Shown: positions 1 through 9,124, counted from the stretch's first letter. The stretch is DNA of 64,000 nt from Hyphomicrobiales bacterium (GCA_900468625.1 UBUL01000019.1:434001-498000); one strand, 5' to 3'. Program-made: numbers and translations. Notes: generated from the sequence alone by a model not told the origin.

Positions 1-201
1 TGCCCCCCGAATAGACCGATCATCAGATCGCCGTCATAGAGCGAGAACGGGACTTCGACATAGTGATCCCGATGGGAGGCAAAACCGGAGAAAGTTCGTC
101 CTTGTCGACAAGCTCTTCCATGTACCAGCTCTCATAGAGCGGAGGGTCAGTCGGCAAGGACGCTCGTCTATGCGCGGCTGTAATCGCCACCGAGCCAGCA
201 G
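1..201. other. Left-edge stretch with coding debris, no complete gene
   Basis: No complete gene is visible. On the minus strand the first ~90 bases read like real protein (it includes HRDHYVEVPFSLYDGD) and stay open to the left edge. Going upstream, that frame meets a TGA at 132-134 with no ATG or GTG in between, while a second minus frame looks protein-like around 85-140. This pattern fits a decayed or frameshifted gene that continues to the left, but the fragment is too short to identify. Confidence 0.3.
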
Positions 202-501
202 GTGGCGATATTGGTCCGGTTCGAGAAGGCCAAGGACCGGCTGTGGATGGTGAACCGGCCCGCAGCGATGCCCGTGAACCCGCAGGGCTATGGCCCGTTG
301 CTGTTGTTCGACCTCTATTCCGATGACGGTCACGGGACATGCCGGAATCTGAGCAAGGGCCATAGCATGGAAATGGCCTTCGACGTGAAGGCCAGCCTGC
401 CGCCTACGGTGACGGCGGATGGCGAGATCGATGCAGAGGTGGCGCGGGGTGCGTTCATCGCCGCCCTGCAGGAAGGCAATATCTATATTTTCCCGGAATA
501 G
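202..501 (+). CDS. Hypothetical protein, possibly the 3' remnant of a longer gene
   Basis: The 99-residue frame starts at GTG and ends with IYIFPE. Its codon use is strongly typical of the window, with G or C in most third positions, so it looks genuinely coding. No ribosome site stands out before the GTG, and an in-frame TAA at 181-183 blocks extension. The coding signal is strong immediately after the start, which suggests that an N-terminal part is missing. No domain, signal peptide or membrane segment is recognised. It may be a remnant beside the left-edge debris. Confidence 0.4.
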   Translation: MAILVRFEKAKDRLWMVNRPAAMPVNPQGYGPLLLFDLYSDDGHGTCRNLSKGHSMEMAFDVKASLPPTVTADGEIDAEVARGAFIAALQEGNIYIFPE

Positions 502-722
502 AGAAGGCCACCTGTCGTCTAGGCCGTAAGCCCCGTAACCGAGCTCGCTGGCGTGCGCATCCTGCTTTCCTCCGGTGTCGATCCGTTCATGACAAACTCA
601 TGATAGCAAACAGCTCCTTCCTTCATGTCAGCAATTGAGCACAAGGTGAAGCGACTGCGGGTGTTGCTCCAGGAAGGTCTTCGCAGGAGCGCTGCGATCC
701 CGATATGAGCAAGACTGCGTTT

Positions 723-1523
723 CTAGTTGCGCTGCATGTCGGTCAGCGCATGTCGCATCGATGTGCTCGAAATGCCGAAAAAGCCGCCATAGGGAAGGTC
801 AAGATCCAGGATGACGAACATGACGCTCGCGACGGAGATGACGGCCACGAGGACAATTGCGCCGGCGAGTGGATTCTTGGGAGCCTGGAGCCCGAAACTC
901 AAAAATACCAGCATAAGCCAGAAGATGAGAACGCCGAGAAATGGTGCAGAAAGCGAGCCATGCGCATCTTCGATGACGGTCCATCGCGCGACCATGACAT
1001 TGCTGAAAAGCTGGTGGCAGCGGGTTACAAGCGCCTGATGCAAAGGATCGGTGGGCGCTAGACGGTCAATGCCTAATCCGACATTATTCAATATCGATCC
1101 AAGAGCCGGCGCCTCGCCGGTCAAAGGCAGGGCCGAGATGTCGGGATATTTCTCGCCCTGCGGGGGCGGTTCATCGGGCCAGGTGCTGGCAACGACTGCA
1201 GCGGTGTAGCTGCGCAAAAGCTGCCTTTCACTGTCGAGGGCGGAGCCGTAATTTTTTAGACAGCCGTCCATCTCTGCTAGACTAGCAGCATAACGATTGC
1301 GATCGTGGGAGGCGGCCGTGAAGGCATTGAGTTCCGACGCCAGCAACAAGCTCATGACAAGAGCGGCAAAGGTCACGAGCAGCGCAGTTACCACGCGAAG
1401 AAAGTCTATTGTTTCGTTACCGCGATGCGGCGCAGGCAGTCTGGCGCGCAATATCGAGCCGACGAAAGCGCTTAGGACAAGAAGAACAAGCAAGGCCAGC
1501 GACCAGATAGCCTCTCGTTGCAT
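723..1523 (-). CDS. DUF4239 (bestrophin-like) inner-membrane protein
   Basis: This 266-residue protein has hydrophobic segments at about residues 7-25 and 43-63, then a central hydrophilic region, then two more segments near the C-terminus (including GVLIFWLMLVFLSFGL and IVLVAVISVASVMFVILDL). The pattern, and the late motifs WTVIEDAHG and LPYGGFFGISS, match the DUF4239 family, which is distantly related to bestrophin channels. The biochemical role of the family is not established. The ATG start has GGAG a suitable distance upstream. It is a single gene with no evident operon partner. Confidence 0.8.
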   Translation of the reverse strand: MQREAIWSLALLVLLVLSAFVGSILRARLPAPHRGNETIDFLRVVTALLVTFAALVMSLLLASELNAFTAASHDRNRYAASLAEMDGCLKNYGSALDSERQLLRSYTAAVVASTWPDEPPPQGEKYPDISALPLTGEAPALGSILNNVGLGIDRLAPTDPLHQALVTRCHQLFSNVMVARWTVIEDAHGSLSAPFLGVLIFWLMLVFLSFGLQAPKNPLAGAIVLVAVISVASVMFVILDLDLPYGGFFGISSTSMRHALTDMQRN

Positions 1524-1835
1524 CGAACATGCTCCAACTGCATCTGATCGTTGAATATGTGACGTTCCAGCATACGCGAATATATCTCAATGTCGAACGG
1601 CGCAGACGCGGCGCATTGTTTTTGCTTCACTTCGCGCGCGTTCGAAGTACGCCCCGCGATCGCACGAACCGCGGTCAGCGCCGGGATCGCACGTCCTGAC
1701 TCGAGGTCGAATTCGCTTTGGGTACTTGACCGCTGACTTGGTGAGCCCTCGATCGAGAGAACTCACCGGCATGAGCTTGCGACGGCTTGCTGAGATCAGG
1801 CTTATTCGGAAGCCGATTTGGAAAGATGTGACGCT
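1524..1835. other. Intergenic stretch without a recognised gene
   Basis: The stretch holds the promoter side of the DUF4239 gene. A short minus-strand frame at 1587-1772 has arginine-rich, low-information composition and no ribosome site. No tRNA, repeat or terminator was recognised. Confidence 0.4.
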
Positions 1836-2132
1836 CTAGGATCTTGGCTGCTGCAGAGGCACCAAGGCCGCAAAAGCCCTTCTGTCCTGATCTGGAAAAC
1901 TTTCGAAACCTTGGATTGCGCTCTCGGCAATTTCTATATCGGCCAATATTGATGATTTTGTAATCTTTTCGTACCGATCATAATCGGCTTTGTGCCGCTT
2001 GATTTGCATGCTGTAAACGTGATTTGCGAAATCTTGTATACCAATTGGGAATTTTTGAAGAATTATCTTCTGCTTGCCATTAGATGCGTCACAAGCTCCC
2101 TTCGCAGCATCTTTGGCAGATGTAAACGACAT
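1836..2132 (-). pseudogene. Fragment of a hypothetical protein
   Basis: A minus-strand frame ends with a region that looks protein-like (DFANHVYSMQIKRHKADYD, then an alternating acidic/hydrophobic helix and RRAFAALV). It resembles the C-terminal end of small helical rhizobial proteins with an ADYD motif. Upstream of about residue 30 the composition degrades. An ATG at 2132 is possible but has no convincing ribosome site, and the codon use is more AT-rich than in neighbouring genes. A truncated remnant is the favoured reading, but a genuine small gene is possible. Confidence 0.3.
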
Positions 2133-2212
2133 CACCGGAAAAGCAAAAAACCTGCATATCAGACAACTTCGGACGAATCTTCCTAATTGCCTGACGCATC
2201 TTCTTCCCACCC

Positions 2213-3085
2213 CTATCTCCCTGACCTTGCCGCAAGCCACTGCTTGAATTCGACATTCGTGTCGGTCTGGATGGCGCCGACGCCGGCAGCCACAAGCGCG
2301 CCCCAGACGCCTTCGGGATCTTTCAGCGCCCGGCTGTCGTTGAAGTCGAGATTGAAGGAAACGTCGAGCGTATTAATCCAGAGCCGAATATCTTGCCGTT
2401 CCAGTTCCTCGCGTCCTGCGGCAAGATCGGCGATGTCGCTAAACTTCACCTCGATCATCGGTGCCTTCAGCGGTTCGATCATACGCAGGTCGTCGGCGAA
2501 TTTTCCCGGCCGGGCCGGAAACATCGGCATATGGGGGATGGTGCCGAACCAATCAGCATCAAGGACGGGGAAGCTGCCGCTCTGAGGATCGATATCCGAT
2601 TTGATGATGACGTGATCCTCGGCTCTCAGCCTCCGCACTGCCGAGATGACAAGCGGCAATTCACGCGGAAATTTCGTGTCGATATTGACGAAGACTCGGC
2701 CGCGCGCCTCTTCCAAAGCCTCTTCGAGCGTCGGTACGCGCTCATCTGTCACTGTGGCCGTCTCGCCGCCGGCGCCGGCACGTAGCCGCGCATCTCGGAC
2801 CGTGGCGAAGCTCGTCGAACCGACGATGCCCTTGGCGGATGTGGTGCGGTCGAGCGTCTTGTCGTGAATGACGACGAGATGGCCGTCGCCGGTCGTTTGC
2901 GTGTCGATTTCTACGAATTCGACGCCAAGCTCGGCGGCCGCGCGGATCGCCGCCAGCGAATTTTCCGGCGCAGCCGACCAGAGACCGCGATGGGCGATCG
3001 TCAGGATGTCCGGATTGGAACGTGATAAAAGATCGTAGATGTCGGCAATGCGGGGCGAGCGCGAGGCGGCTGTCTGGCTGTGCAT
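2213..3085 (-). CDS. Glycerophosphodiester phosphodiesterase family protein
   Basis: The 290-residue GDPD-family enzyme (TIM barrel) hydrolyses glycerophosphodiesters to glycerol 3-phosphate and an alcohol. The signature is present in order: AHRG followed by ENS, then EIDTQTTGDGHLVVIHD with L-RTT, which supply the metal-binding and catalytic residues. Later come FVNIDTKFP and a C-terminal AIQTD, normal for the family. No signal peptide is seen, so it is probably cytoplasmic. The ATG at 3085 was chosen because family similarity begins about 30 residues later; the frame stays open further upstream (to 3268), but that part looks non-coding. It is a single gene. Confidence 0.85.
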   Translation of the reverse strand: MHSQTAASRSPRIADIYDLLSRSNPDILTIAHRGLWSAAPENSLAAIRAAAELGVEFVEIDTQTTGDGHLVVIHDKTLDRTTSAKGIVGSTSFATVRDARLRAGAGGETATVTDERVPTLEEALEEARGRVFVNIDTKFPRELPLVISAVRRLRAEDHVIIKSDIDPQSGSFPVLDADWFGTIPHMPMFPARPGKFADDLRMIEPLKAPMIEVKFSDIADLAAGREELERQDIRLWINTLDVSFNLDFNDSRALKDPEGVWGALVAAGVGAIQTDTNVEFKQWLAARSGR

Positions 3086-3482
3086 GGAGGAATTGCTTTC
3101 GTGAAATACCGGTCTTGCAGGCGGAATGGACGGCTTGATATCCGGGGTGGAATGCAGGCGCCAATGGCGGCAGCCAAACGACGTCTTTCGACCTCGCTGG
3201 CCTGCAAAGCTATTAGTACACATAGGATGAACTATTTGTGACGGGCGAGCATGTCGCCTCGATTGCATATGGGCAAATGGGCGGCCAAGGCAAATCCTTT
3301 GCAGTTTCGCCGCTTCCTGTAATGCTCCAACTTCGCAAGCACCTGTCTCGACGCGCGATGCGGCCCGTAGTATGAGTTCCGGCTCTGGTGTGAGGCGAGG
3401 GGTAGTTCCGCCGTCGTCAACGCTTTAACGGGTCGTCAGAAGCCATTGTTAATTCACCACTTTATTCTGCTGGACAACCATA
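3086..3482. other. Divergent intergenic region without a recognised gene
   Basis: It separates the phosphodiesterase (minus) from the sialyltransferase-like gene (plus) and must contain both promoters. Short frames on either strand lack ribosome sites and plausible composition. No repeat or RNA gene was recognised. Confidence 0.4.
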
Positions 3483-4100
3483 TTGACACGTAAGACTGCT
3501 GTTATCGTTGGCAATGGAAGGCTCGAGCGCGATATCTCAAGGATGGTGGATGACGCCCAATTCGTCATGCGCTTCAATGAGCCGAACCTTGCCAGCGGCA
3601 TGAGCGGCACGCGCACCGATATGATCATGATGGCCGCATCGAGCAAGATCCTGTACCGGCGGCTGATCCAGCCCAGCTTTTTCGACAATGCCGCGCTCAA
3701 GGCTGCAAAGGTGCTGATGCTTGCATATCATCCGAACATCATCCGCAAGTATCATCCCAAGCCCAACATCTTCCAGCGCCTGCAGGGCAGGAGGGCCGAT
3801 TGGACGATGCAGGCAATCGACCTGATGGGCAGGGCCGGCAAAGAGATCCGCATCATGCCGCCGCAGTCCTATCTCGACGGCTGCGCCGAGCTCGGCATCG
3901 TCGGAGGCCAGATGCGCAAGCTGTTCCCAAGCACGGGTTTTCTCGGCATCCGCTATGTGCTTGCAAACTTTCCCGCATCCGAATGGGACGTTGCCTTATG
4001 CGGCTTCAGTTGGGAAGGGTGGAAGCGGCACGACTGGGTGAACGAACGTGTCTGGGTCGAAAACAAGATCGCTAACGACCGCGTCAGCCTGCTCGTCTGA
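3483..4100 (+). CDS. GT29-type sialyltransferase-like glycosyltransferase
   Basis: The 205-residue protein carries both hallmark sialylmotifs of the GT29 fold. Near the N-terminus is VIVGNGRLER, followed by DDAQFVMRFNEP and GTRTD, matching sialylmotif L (VVGNSG, D-FV-R-N, G-T). Near residue 150 is FPSTGFLGIRYVL followed by VALCGFSW, matching sialylmotif S (PSTG, then GF). A later KRHDW may provide the conserved histidine. It has no membrane anchor or signal peptide, unlike eukaryotic Golgi enzymes. The donor and acceptor are unknown. An in-frame TAA at 3450-3452 limits the start, and TTG at 3483 is the best candidate. No glycan-synthesis neighbours are present. Confidence 0.7.
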   Translation: MTRKTAVIVGNGRLERDISRMVDDAQFVMRFNEPNLASGMSGTRTDMIMMAASSKILYRRLIQPSFFDNAALKAAKVLMLAYHPNIIRKYHPKPNIFQRLQGRRADWTMQAIDLMGRAGKEIRIMPPQSYLDGCAELGIVGGQMRKLFPSTGFLGIRYVLANFPASEWDVALCGFSWEGWKRHDWVNERVWVENKIANDRVSLLV

Positions 4101-4110
4101 ACCAGCCGAC

Positions 4111-4146
4111 ATTATCGGCTTTGCATGCATTATCGGCTTTGCACGC
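4111..4146. repeat. 18-bp tandem duplication
   Basis: ATTATCGGCTTTGCATGC at 4111-4128 is followed directly by ATTATCGGCTTTGCACGC at 4129-4146, with one mismatch. It lies between the converging ends of the GT29-like gene and the DUF1402 gene and is probably a replication-slippage product. Confidence 0.85.
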
Positions 4147-4155
4147 CCCGCCCCA

Positions 4156-5124
4156 TTACTGTTCTCCGAGCAACCCGCGCAATTCGCTCAGCCGGTCGTT
4201 CACCAGCCAGCCGTAGTAGTTTTCCTCCGGTAGCTTCTTGCCGCCTGCAGCATCCGCAGCGCGCCTGAGGGCGAGCGCGCGACGCCGCGGCTGCCCCAGA
4301 TTATAAAGCGTCGCCGTCAAGCCTGGATTGTCGGTGATGTCGAACCCCTGGGCGCGATAGGCTTCGATCGCATCCTTGACGATCGCGGCGATGTAAATCA
4401 CGCTGCGTTCGGGATCCATAATATCGCGATAGATTGCCTGCGGATCGTCAACCGATAGTTTTGGCAGGCCGCTGGTGGCATGAACGAGATCGGTGACTTC
4501 GAGCGCGGTCAGCGGGCTGATCTGACCAAGGCCGAACGTTTGTCCCGCAAAGAAGGGTTGGAAGAAGGCCCGCTGGAACGTCATGTTTTCATAGGTGACG
4601 CCGTCGATGACCTTGCCGCGAAAATTCGTGTCCCAGGTCTCATCACGACATTCCCAAAGCTCGGCGCTGCCCTTGAAGGCGTCGCAATGGGCAAATTCCG
4701 GCTTCTTCAGGAAGGTCTGGACGGTGACGTCCTTATAGCTGAACTTGAAGTCGGATTGCGAATAGGCGAGCGCCTTGACGTAGTAGGATTTCACCCTGTT
4801 GACGATCGTGATGTTGTAGGTGTGCTCGCCGACGAGGGCGCCAACAATGTGGATCGGATCGATCTGATAGGTTTGTGCGGCCTTCCTGATCGAAGCCACC
4901 AGATCCCTGTCCTCGCGAAGGACACTGACGATCTTCTGGTATTTTTCCTCGTACGTCGTGTTGAACGCCTTTGCCCGCAGCACCGAAGTATTGGGTATCG
5001 CAGGCTGTGCCGTGTTGCGGTTGCCCGGTGGCACACGCACGAGCTCGTGAGCAAAGCTTGCATTCGTCAATGCAAGGATAACAAGCAGACCGAGTGCCGG
5101 AATTCCAGACAGGCGTGTTCGCAT
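4156..5124 (-). CDS. DUF1402 family exported protein
   Basis: The 322-residue precursor begins with a clear signal peptide (basic start, then GIPALGLLVILALTNASFA, with cleavage likely after AFA or HA). The mature part carries a lysozyme/transglycosylase-like helical region (IDPIHIVGALVGEHTYN, then FGLGQISPLTA, then ATLYNLG) typical of DUF1402, a family largely confined to Rhizobiales. The Glu in GEH and the GLGQ stretch recall soluble lytic transglycosylases, but catalysis is not proven. ATG at 5124 is preferred to the TTG two codons upstream. It is transcribed towards the GT29-like gene. Confidence 0.8.
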   Translation of the reverse strand: MRTRLSGIPALGLLVILALTNASFAHELVRVPPGNRNTAQPAIPNTSVLRAKAFNTTYEEKYQKIVSVLREDRDLVASIRKAAQTYQIDPIHIVGALVGEHTYNITIVNRVKSYYVKALAYSQSDFKFSYKDVTVQTFLKKPEFAHCDAFKGSAELWECRDETWDTNFRGKVIDGVTYENMTFQRAFFQPFFAGQTFGLGQISPLTALEVTDLVHATSGLPKLSVDDPQAIYRDIMDPERSVIYIAAIVKDAIEAYRAQGFDITDNPGLTATLYNLGQPRRRALALRRAADAAGGKKLPEENYYGWLVNDRLSELRGLLGEQ

Positions 5125-5320
5125 TCGCAAATTAACTTTCCAAAATAGTCCCCGGCACGGGGACGATCTTCATACGCGATCGGCGCTCCGAGGCAAGGGC
5201 ACTGGCTTCTTCTGTCCCGCGAATCACAATAAACTTTGTGAAAAAGCAACTTCCGACTGCACGCGGGCATAGCGGTACGGCTGCGGCGTGCTTCGGATCC
5301 ATTGCCTTGATTTTAAGAGG

Positions 5321-5662
5321 ATGCCGGTGAAACATCTCGTGATGTCAGGAAGTATCCTGCTTGCAGCCGCACCGGGCCAAGCATTGCCGACGATCGCCGA
5401 TGTGCCGGAGCTTGCGAAAGCCGCCGTGGCGCGGCGGATAGACGTGCCGCCCTCCGCCATCCATATTCTCAGCGCCAAACCCAGCGAGCGAACGCCGGGC
5501 TTCGTGGTCTGCGGCCGGATTGATGCTGCATCGGATCAGGACGAAGGCAATGCGCAAGCCGGTCAGCGCTTTTTCGTGATCATACCCGGGAATTTCGCCA
5601 TTCTCGACCAGGACGGCAAGGCGCTCGTCGATACCTACTGGTCTTCCAATCACTGCGAGTGA
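5321..5662 (+). CDS. Small exported hypothetical protein
   Basis: This 113-residue protein starts MPVKHLVMSG, followed by a hydrophobic stretch ending in APGQA, a plausible signal peptide cleaved before LPTIADV. The mature domain has a single folded-looking region (GFVVCGRIDAA, then RFFVIIPGNFAILD) and two cysteines that could pair in the periplasm. No family is recognised. AAGAGG lies almost directly before the ATG, so an internal ATG at 5342 is an alternative start. The 3' end overlaps the end of the converging BTLCP peptidase gene by 13 bases. Confidence 0.6.
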   Translation: MPVKHLVMSGSILLAAAPGQALPTIADVPELAKAAVARRIDVPPSAIHILSAKPSERTPGFVVCGRIDAASDQDEGNAQAGQRFFVIIPGNFAILDQDGKALVDTYWSSNHCE

Positions 5663-6324
5663 GAGGCAAGCGCCTTGCTGATCATGGCAAGCTCTTCGGG
5701 AGTGCGTCCGGATTCGAGCCGAACCCAATCGTTCGGATTGTCGGCCGACTGGCGCTTGATGAAGGTATAGCCCGTTCCGTCCCAGGTTTTGATCGTATCC
5801 GTCAGATTGTCCAGGATCAGGTCGCCATCGTTCGTGCGCGCCATCAGGACGAGATGCCCTTCATTGTGCGTATCGAGGACGACGGTCAGCAGCAGGGCCG
5901 AAGGCGACCAACCGGCTTCCACAAGCAGTTTCTTCTTTAAAAGGACATAGTCGTTGCAGTTGCCGGCGCCGTCGTCGGGGTATGTCCACCAGTTGATGAT
6001 GCCGAGCTTGTAGATGCCGTAGTGGTCATTGTCGCCAATGCCCTCAATCTCGTGATTGACGAGGCCGTTGATCTCTTGCAGTTGCGTCCAGCCGGCGCGA
6101 TTGAGCGTAATGACGTCATCGCCTTTCCGGCCGGCTGCGCATTCGGCGGGCTGAGCCTTGCAGAAGCTGGTCCAGCCGACCGGCACGCTTGCCTCCGTGA
6201 CGACGCGGGCAAACCGCTGCGGCGCCGCGGCCGCGGTATTTGCGACCGGCTTTGCGGTTGTGGCCGTCGAAAAGAACAGGCCGGCAACGAAGAGAAAGCT
6301 TGCAGCAACTAGGAATGAACGCAT
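5650..6324 (-). CDS. Transglutaminase-like cysteine peptidase (BTLCP family)
   Basis: The 224-residue protein has an N-terminal signal peptide (FLVAASFLFVAGLFFSTATTA). It shows the bacterial transglutaminase-like cysteine proteinase triad: Cys in GNCNDYVLLKK, His in EGHLVLMART and Asp in LILDNLT. Family members are periplasmic. In gamma-proteobacteria the related LapG cleaves a surface adhesin under c-di-GMP control, but rhizobial paralogues often stand alone, and no LapA/LapD neighbours are present here. The ATG start has CGGAG upstream. It could act on cell-envelope proteins; the substrate is unknown. Confidence 0.85.
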   Translation of the reverse strand: MRSFLVAASFLFVAGLFFSTATTAKPVANTAAAAPQRFARVVTEASVPVGWTSFCKAQPAECAAGRKGDDVITLNRAGWTQLQEINGLVNHEIEGIGDNDHYGIYKLGIINWWTYPDDGAGNCNDYVLLKKKLLVEAGWSPSALLLTVVLDTHNEGHLVLMARTNDGDLILDNLTDTIKTWDGTGYTFIKRQSADNPNDWVRLESGRTPEELAMISKALASHSQ

Positions 6325-6652
6325 ACTCGGCTCCGTGAGTTGCGTTCATGAAATCCGAGGCGGTCAAATTTATTCGGAAAAAGATCATTCGCATTTTATC
6401 GAATCGGCGCTTTTCGCCGGTGCTGCAATGGTCGCCCTGCATCCAGTTCCTGATTTTTGTGATTTCCGATCGGTTACGAAGCTCGTTTCGCGACGCGGAC
6501 GACTTGGCATTCTGAAAAAAAGATGTGCAATTTCATCGACATATTGCATCAGCGGAAGAACATCTGGCGTGTTTATGATTTGTTTGTCTTAAATGCGAAT
6601 CTCCGTCCCACAAGGAGCGCAGGAAGAGCCAGGAAATTGCCCGGGAGGCTTT
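6325..6652. other. Divergent promoter region before the GH3 gene
   Basis: The region contains the promoters of the BTLCP peptidase (minus) and the beta-glucosidase (plus). The frame of the glucosidase is open back to an ATG at 6593, but GGGAGG seven bases before the ATG at 6653 marks the better start. No repeat or operator was recognised. Confidence 0.4.
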
Positions 6653-9124
6653 ATGATCGACGATATTCTCGACCGGATGACGCTTGAAGAGCAGGTTTCG
6701 CTGCTTTCCGGCGCCGACTTCTGGACCACCGTACCCGTCGAGCGGCTTGGCATTCCAAAGATCAAGGTCACCGATGGGCCGAACGGAGCCCGCGGCGCCG
6801 GCTCGCTGGTTGCTGGTGTTAATGCCGCCTGTTTTCCTGTCGCGATCGCGCTCGGCGCAACATGGTGCCCCGCCCTTGTCGAACGCATGGGCGTGGCGCT
6901 TGCCGGCCAGGCCAAGAGCAAGGGTGCCTCGGTGCTTTTGGCGCCGACGGTCAATATTCACCGCTCGGGTCTGAATGGCCGCAACTTCGAATGCTATTCG
7001 GAGGATCCGCTGCTGACCGCCGAGCTTGCCGTCGCCTATATCCAAGGTGTGCAGAGCCAGGGCATTGCCGCTACGATCAAGCATTTCGCTGGCAATGAAT
7101 CCGAGATCGAGCGCCAGACGATGTCGTCGGATATCGGCGAGCGTGCCCTTCGGGAAATCTATCTGGCGCCATTCGAGCAGGCCGTGAAGAGGGCGGGCGT
7201 CATGGCCGTCATGTCTTCCTACAACCGGTTGAATGGCACCTATACAAGCGAGCATCCATGGCTGTTGACCAAAGTTCTGCGAGGGGAGTGGGGTTTCGAC
7301 GGCGTCGTCATGTCCGACTGGTTCGGTTCGCATTCGACAGCGGCGACGGTCAATGCCGGGCTCGATCTGGAAATGCCCGGCCCGACGCGCGACCGTGGCG
7401 AGAAGCTCGTGGCAGCGGTGCGCAACGGCGAGGTCAAGCCGGAGACGGTGCGCCAAGCCGCGCGCCGCATCCTGACCCTGCTTGACCGCGTCGGTGCTTT
7501 TAAGCAGGCCCCCGATTTAACCGAGCATGCGCTCGATTTGCCACAGGATCGGGCTTTGATCCGTAAGATTGGAGCCGAGGGTGCCGTGCTTTTGAAAAAC
7601 GACGGCATTTTGCCGCTGCAAAAGGCAGGGCTCGGACATGTGGCGGTGATCGGGCCGAACGCAGCCGAGGCCCGTGTCATGGGCGGAGGCAGCGCCCAGA
7701 TCGCCGCCCATTACAGGATCAGTCCGCTGGAGGGCATTCGCCAGGCACTGTCCAACGCCAACAGCATTCATCATGCCAGCGGTTGCCGCAACAATCGCCT
7801 GATCAACGTCTTTTCCGGTGAAATGCGTGTGGAGTATTTTGCAGGGCGCGATCTCGCGGGGCCAGTGGTGGCGACCGAAACGGCACACAAGGGCGAATTC
7901 TTCTGGTTCGATCTGCCGTCTGCGAAGCTCGATCCCAATGATTTTTCGGCCCGTATGACAGCGTCTTATATACCGGCGGAAAGTGGCGAGCACGTCTTCG
8001 GCATGACGAATGCGGGTCTTGCCAGGCTCTATGTCGACGGCAAACTTGTCGTCAACGGCTATGACGGCTGGGCTCGCGGCGACAATTATTTCGGCACAGC
8101 CAATGTCGAGCAGCGGCAGGGCATCCATCTTGACGCCGGACAGCGTTACCAGGTGGTCGTCGACTATTGCTCGTCTGCCGTGACCGAGGAAGGGATCAAT
8201 CTGACGGCGGTGCGCTTCGGCGTGGAAAAGCCGCTCGGCGAAGACGCCATGATGGATGCCGTTGAAAAGGCAAGGGATGCGGATGTCGTCCTGCTTTTTG
8301 TCGGCCGTGACGGCGAATGGGATACGGAAGGTCTCGATCTGCCCGATATGCGCCTGCCGGGCCGGCAAGAGGAACTGATCGAACGTGTGGCGGCGGCAAA
8401 CGCCAATACGGTCGTCGTGCTGCAGACCGGCGGACCGATCGAGATGCCGTGGCTCGACAAGGTTCGGGCCGTGTTGCAGATGTGGTATCCGGGTCAGGAA
8501 CTGGGTCACGCGGTCGCCGATGTGCTGTTTGGCGATGCCGAGCCCGGCGGACGCCTGCCGCAGACCTTCCCAAAGCGCCTTTTAGACAATTCCGCCATTG
8601 TTGGTGATGCGGCCGTCTATCCCGGCAAGGACGGGCATGTGCGCTATGCCGAAGGCGTGTTCGTCGGATACCGCCACCATGACAAGCGCGGCGTCGAGCC
8701 CCTGTTTCCCTTCGGCTTCGGCCTTGGCTATACGCGGTTTTCCTGGGCTAACCTGCAGGCATCGGCGATGCACATGGTTGAGGAGGGGGTCACGGTTACC
8801 GTCGATGTCACCAATACGGGCGACAGAACCGGCTCCGAACTCGTGCAGCTTTACGTGCGGCCTCTTGGTTCAACGGTCGAGCGCCCGGACAAGGAGTTGC
8901 GCGCCTTTGCCAAGCTTCGGCTGGCGCCCGGCGAAACCGGCACGGCCTTGCTTGTCGTCCGGCCACGTGATCTCAGCTATTTCGACGAGCAGGTTGGAGC
9001 CTTCCGAGCCGCGGCCGGTCGCTATGAGCTTCTGGCGGCCGCCAATGCTGCCGATATCCGTTCCGCCGTCACGATCGAACTAGCAAGAGAATGGATCGGG
9101 GACGTGTCGGACCGTTCGATCTGA
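6653..9124 (+). CDS. Beta-glucosidase, GH3 family with PA14 insert
   Basis: The 823-residue enzyme releases glucose or related sugars from the non-reducing ends of beta-glucosides. Domain order is the GH3 N-terminal barrel (DGPNGARG near residue 42; KHFAGNESE; nucleophile Asp222 in MSDWFG), the first part of the GH3 C-terminal sandwich, an inserted PA14 carbohydrate-binding domain at about 410-520 (ending GQRYQVVVDY), the rest of the sandwich with FVGRDGEWDTEG, and a C-terminal fibronectin III-like domain (LVQLYVRP). Length and architecture match Agrobacterium Cbg1-type coniferin/cellobiose glucosidases. No signal peptide is seen, so it is probably cytoplasmic. It is a single gene with an ideal ribosome site. 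Confidence 0.93.
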   Translation: MIDDILDRMTLEEQVSLLSGADFWTTVPVERLGIPKIKVTDGPNGARGAGSLVAGVNAACFPVAIALGATWCPALVERMGVALAGQAKSKGASVLLAPTVNIHRSGLNGRNFECYSEDPLLTAELAVAYIQGVQSQGIAATIKHFAGNESEIERQTMSSDIGERALREIYLAPFEQAVKRAGVMAVMSSYNRLNGTYTSEHPWLLTKVLRGEWGFDGVVMSDWFGSHSTAATVNAGLDLEMPGPTRDRGEKLVAAVRNGEVKPETVRQAARRILTLLDRVGAFKQAPDLTEHALDLPQDRALIRKIGAEGAVLLKNDGILPLQKAGLGHVAVIGPNAAEARVMGGGSAQIAAHYRISPLEGIRQALSNANSIHHASGCRNNRLINVFSGEMRVEYFAGRDLAGPVVATETAHKGEFFWFDLPSAKLDPNDFSARMTASYIPAESGEHVFGMTNAGLARLYVDGKLVVNGYDGWARGDNYFGTANVEQRQGIHLDAGQRYQVVVDYCSSAVTEEGINLTAVRFGVEKPLGEDAMMDAVEKARDADVVLLFVGRDGEWDTEGLDLPDMRLPGRQEELIERVAAANANTVVVLQTGGPIEMPWLDKVRAVLQMWYPGQELGHAVADVLFGDAEPGGRLPQTFPKRLLDNSAIVGDAAVYPGKDGHVRYAEGVFVGYRHHDKRGVEPLFPFGFGLGYTRFSWANLQASAMHMVEEGVTVTVDVTNTGDRTGSELVQLYVRPLGSTVERPDKELRAFAKLRLAPGETGTALLVVRPRDLSYFDEQVGAFRAAAGRYELLAAANAADIRSAVTIELAREWIGDVSDRSI

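Noticed and set aside
1587-1772. Possible transposase fragment on the minus strand
   Set aside because: A few residues looked integrase-like, but there is no DDE or recombinase motif, no inverted repeats and no target duplication.
3232-3420. 62-residue minus-strand frame between the phosphodiesterase and GT29-like genes
   Set aside because: No ribosome site, unusual composition and overlap with the expected promoter region.
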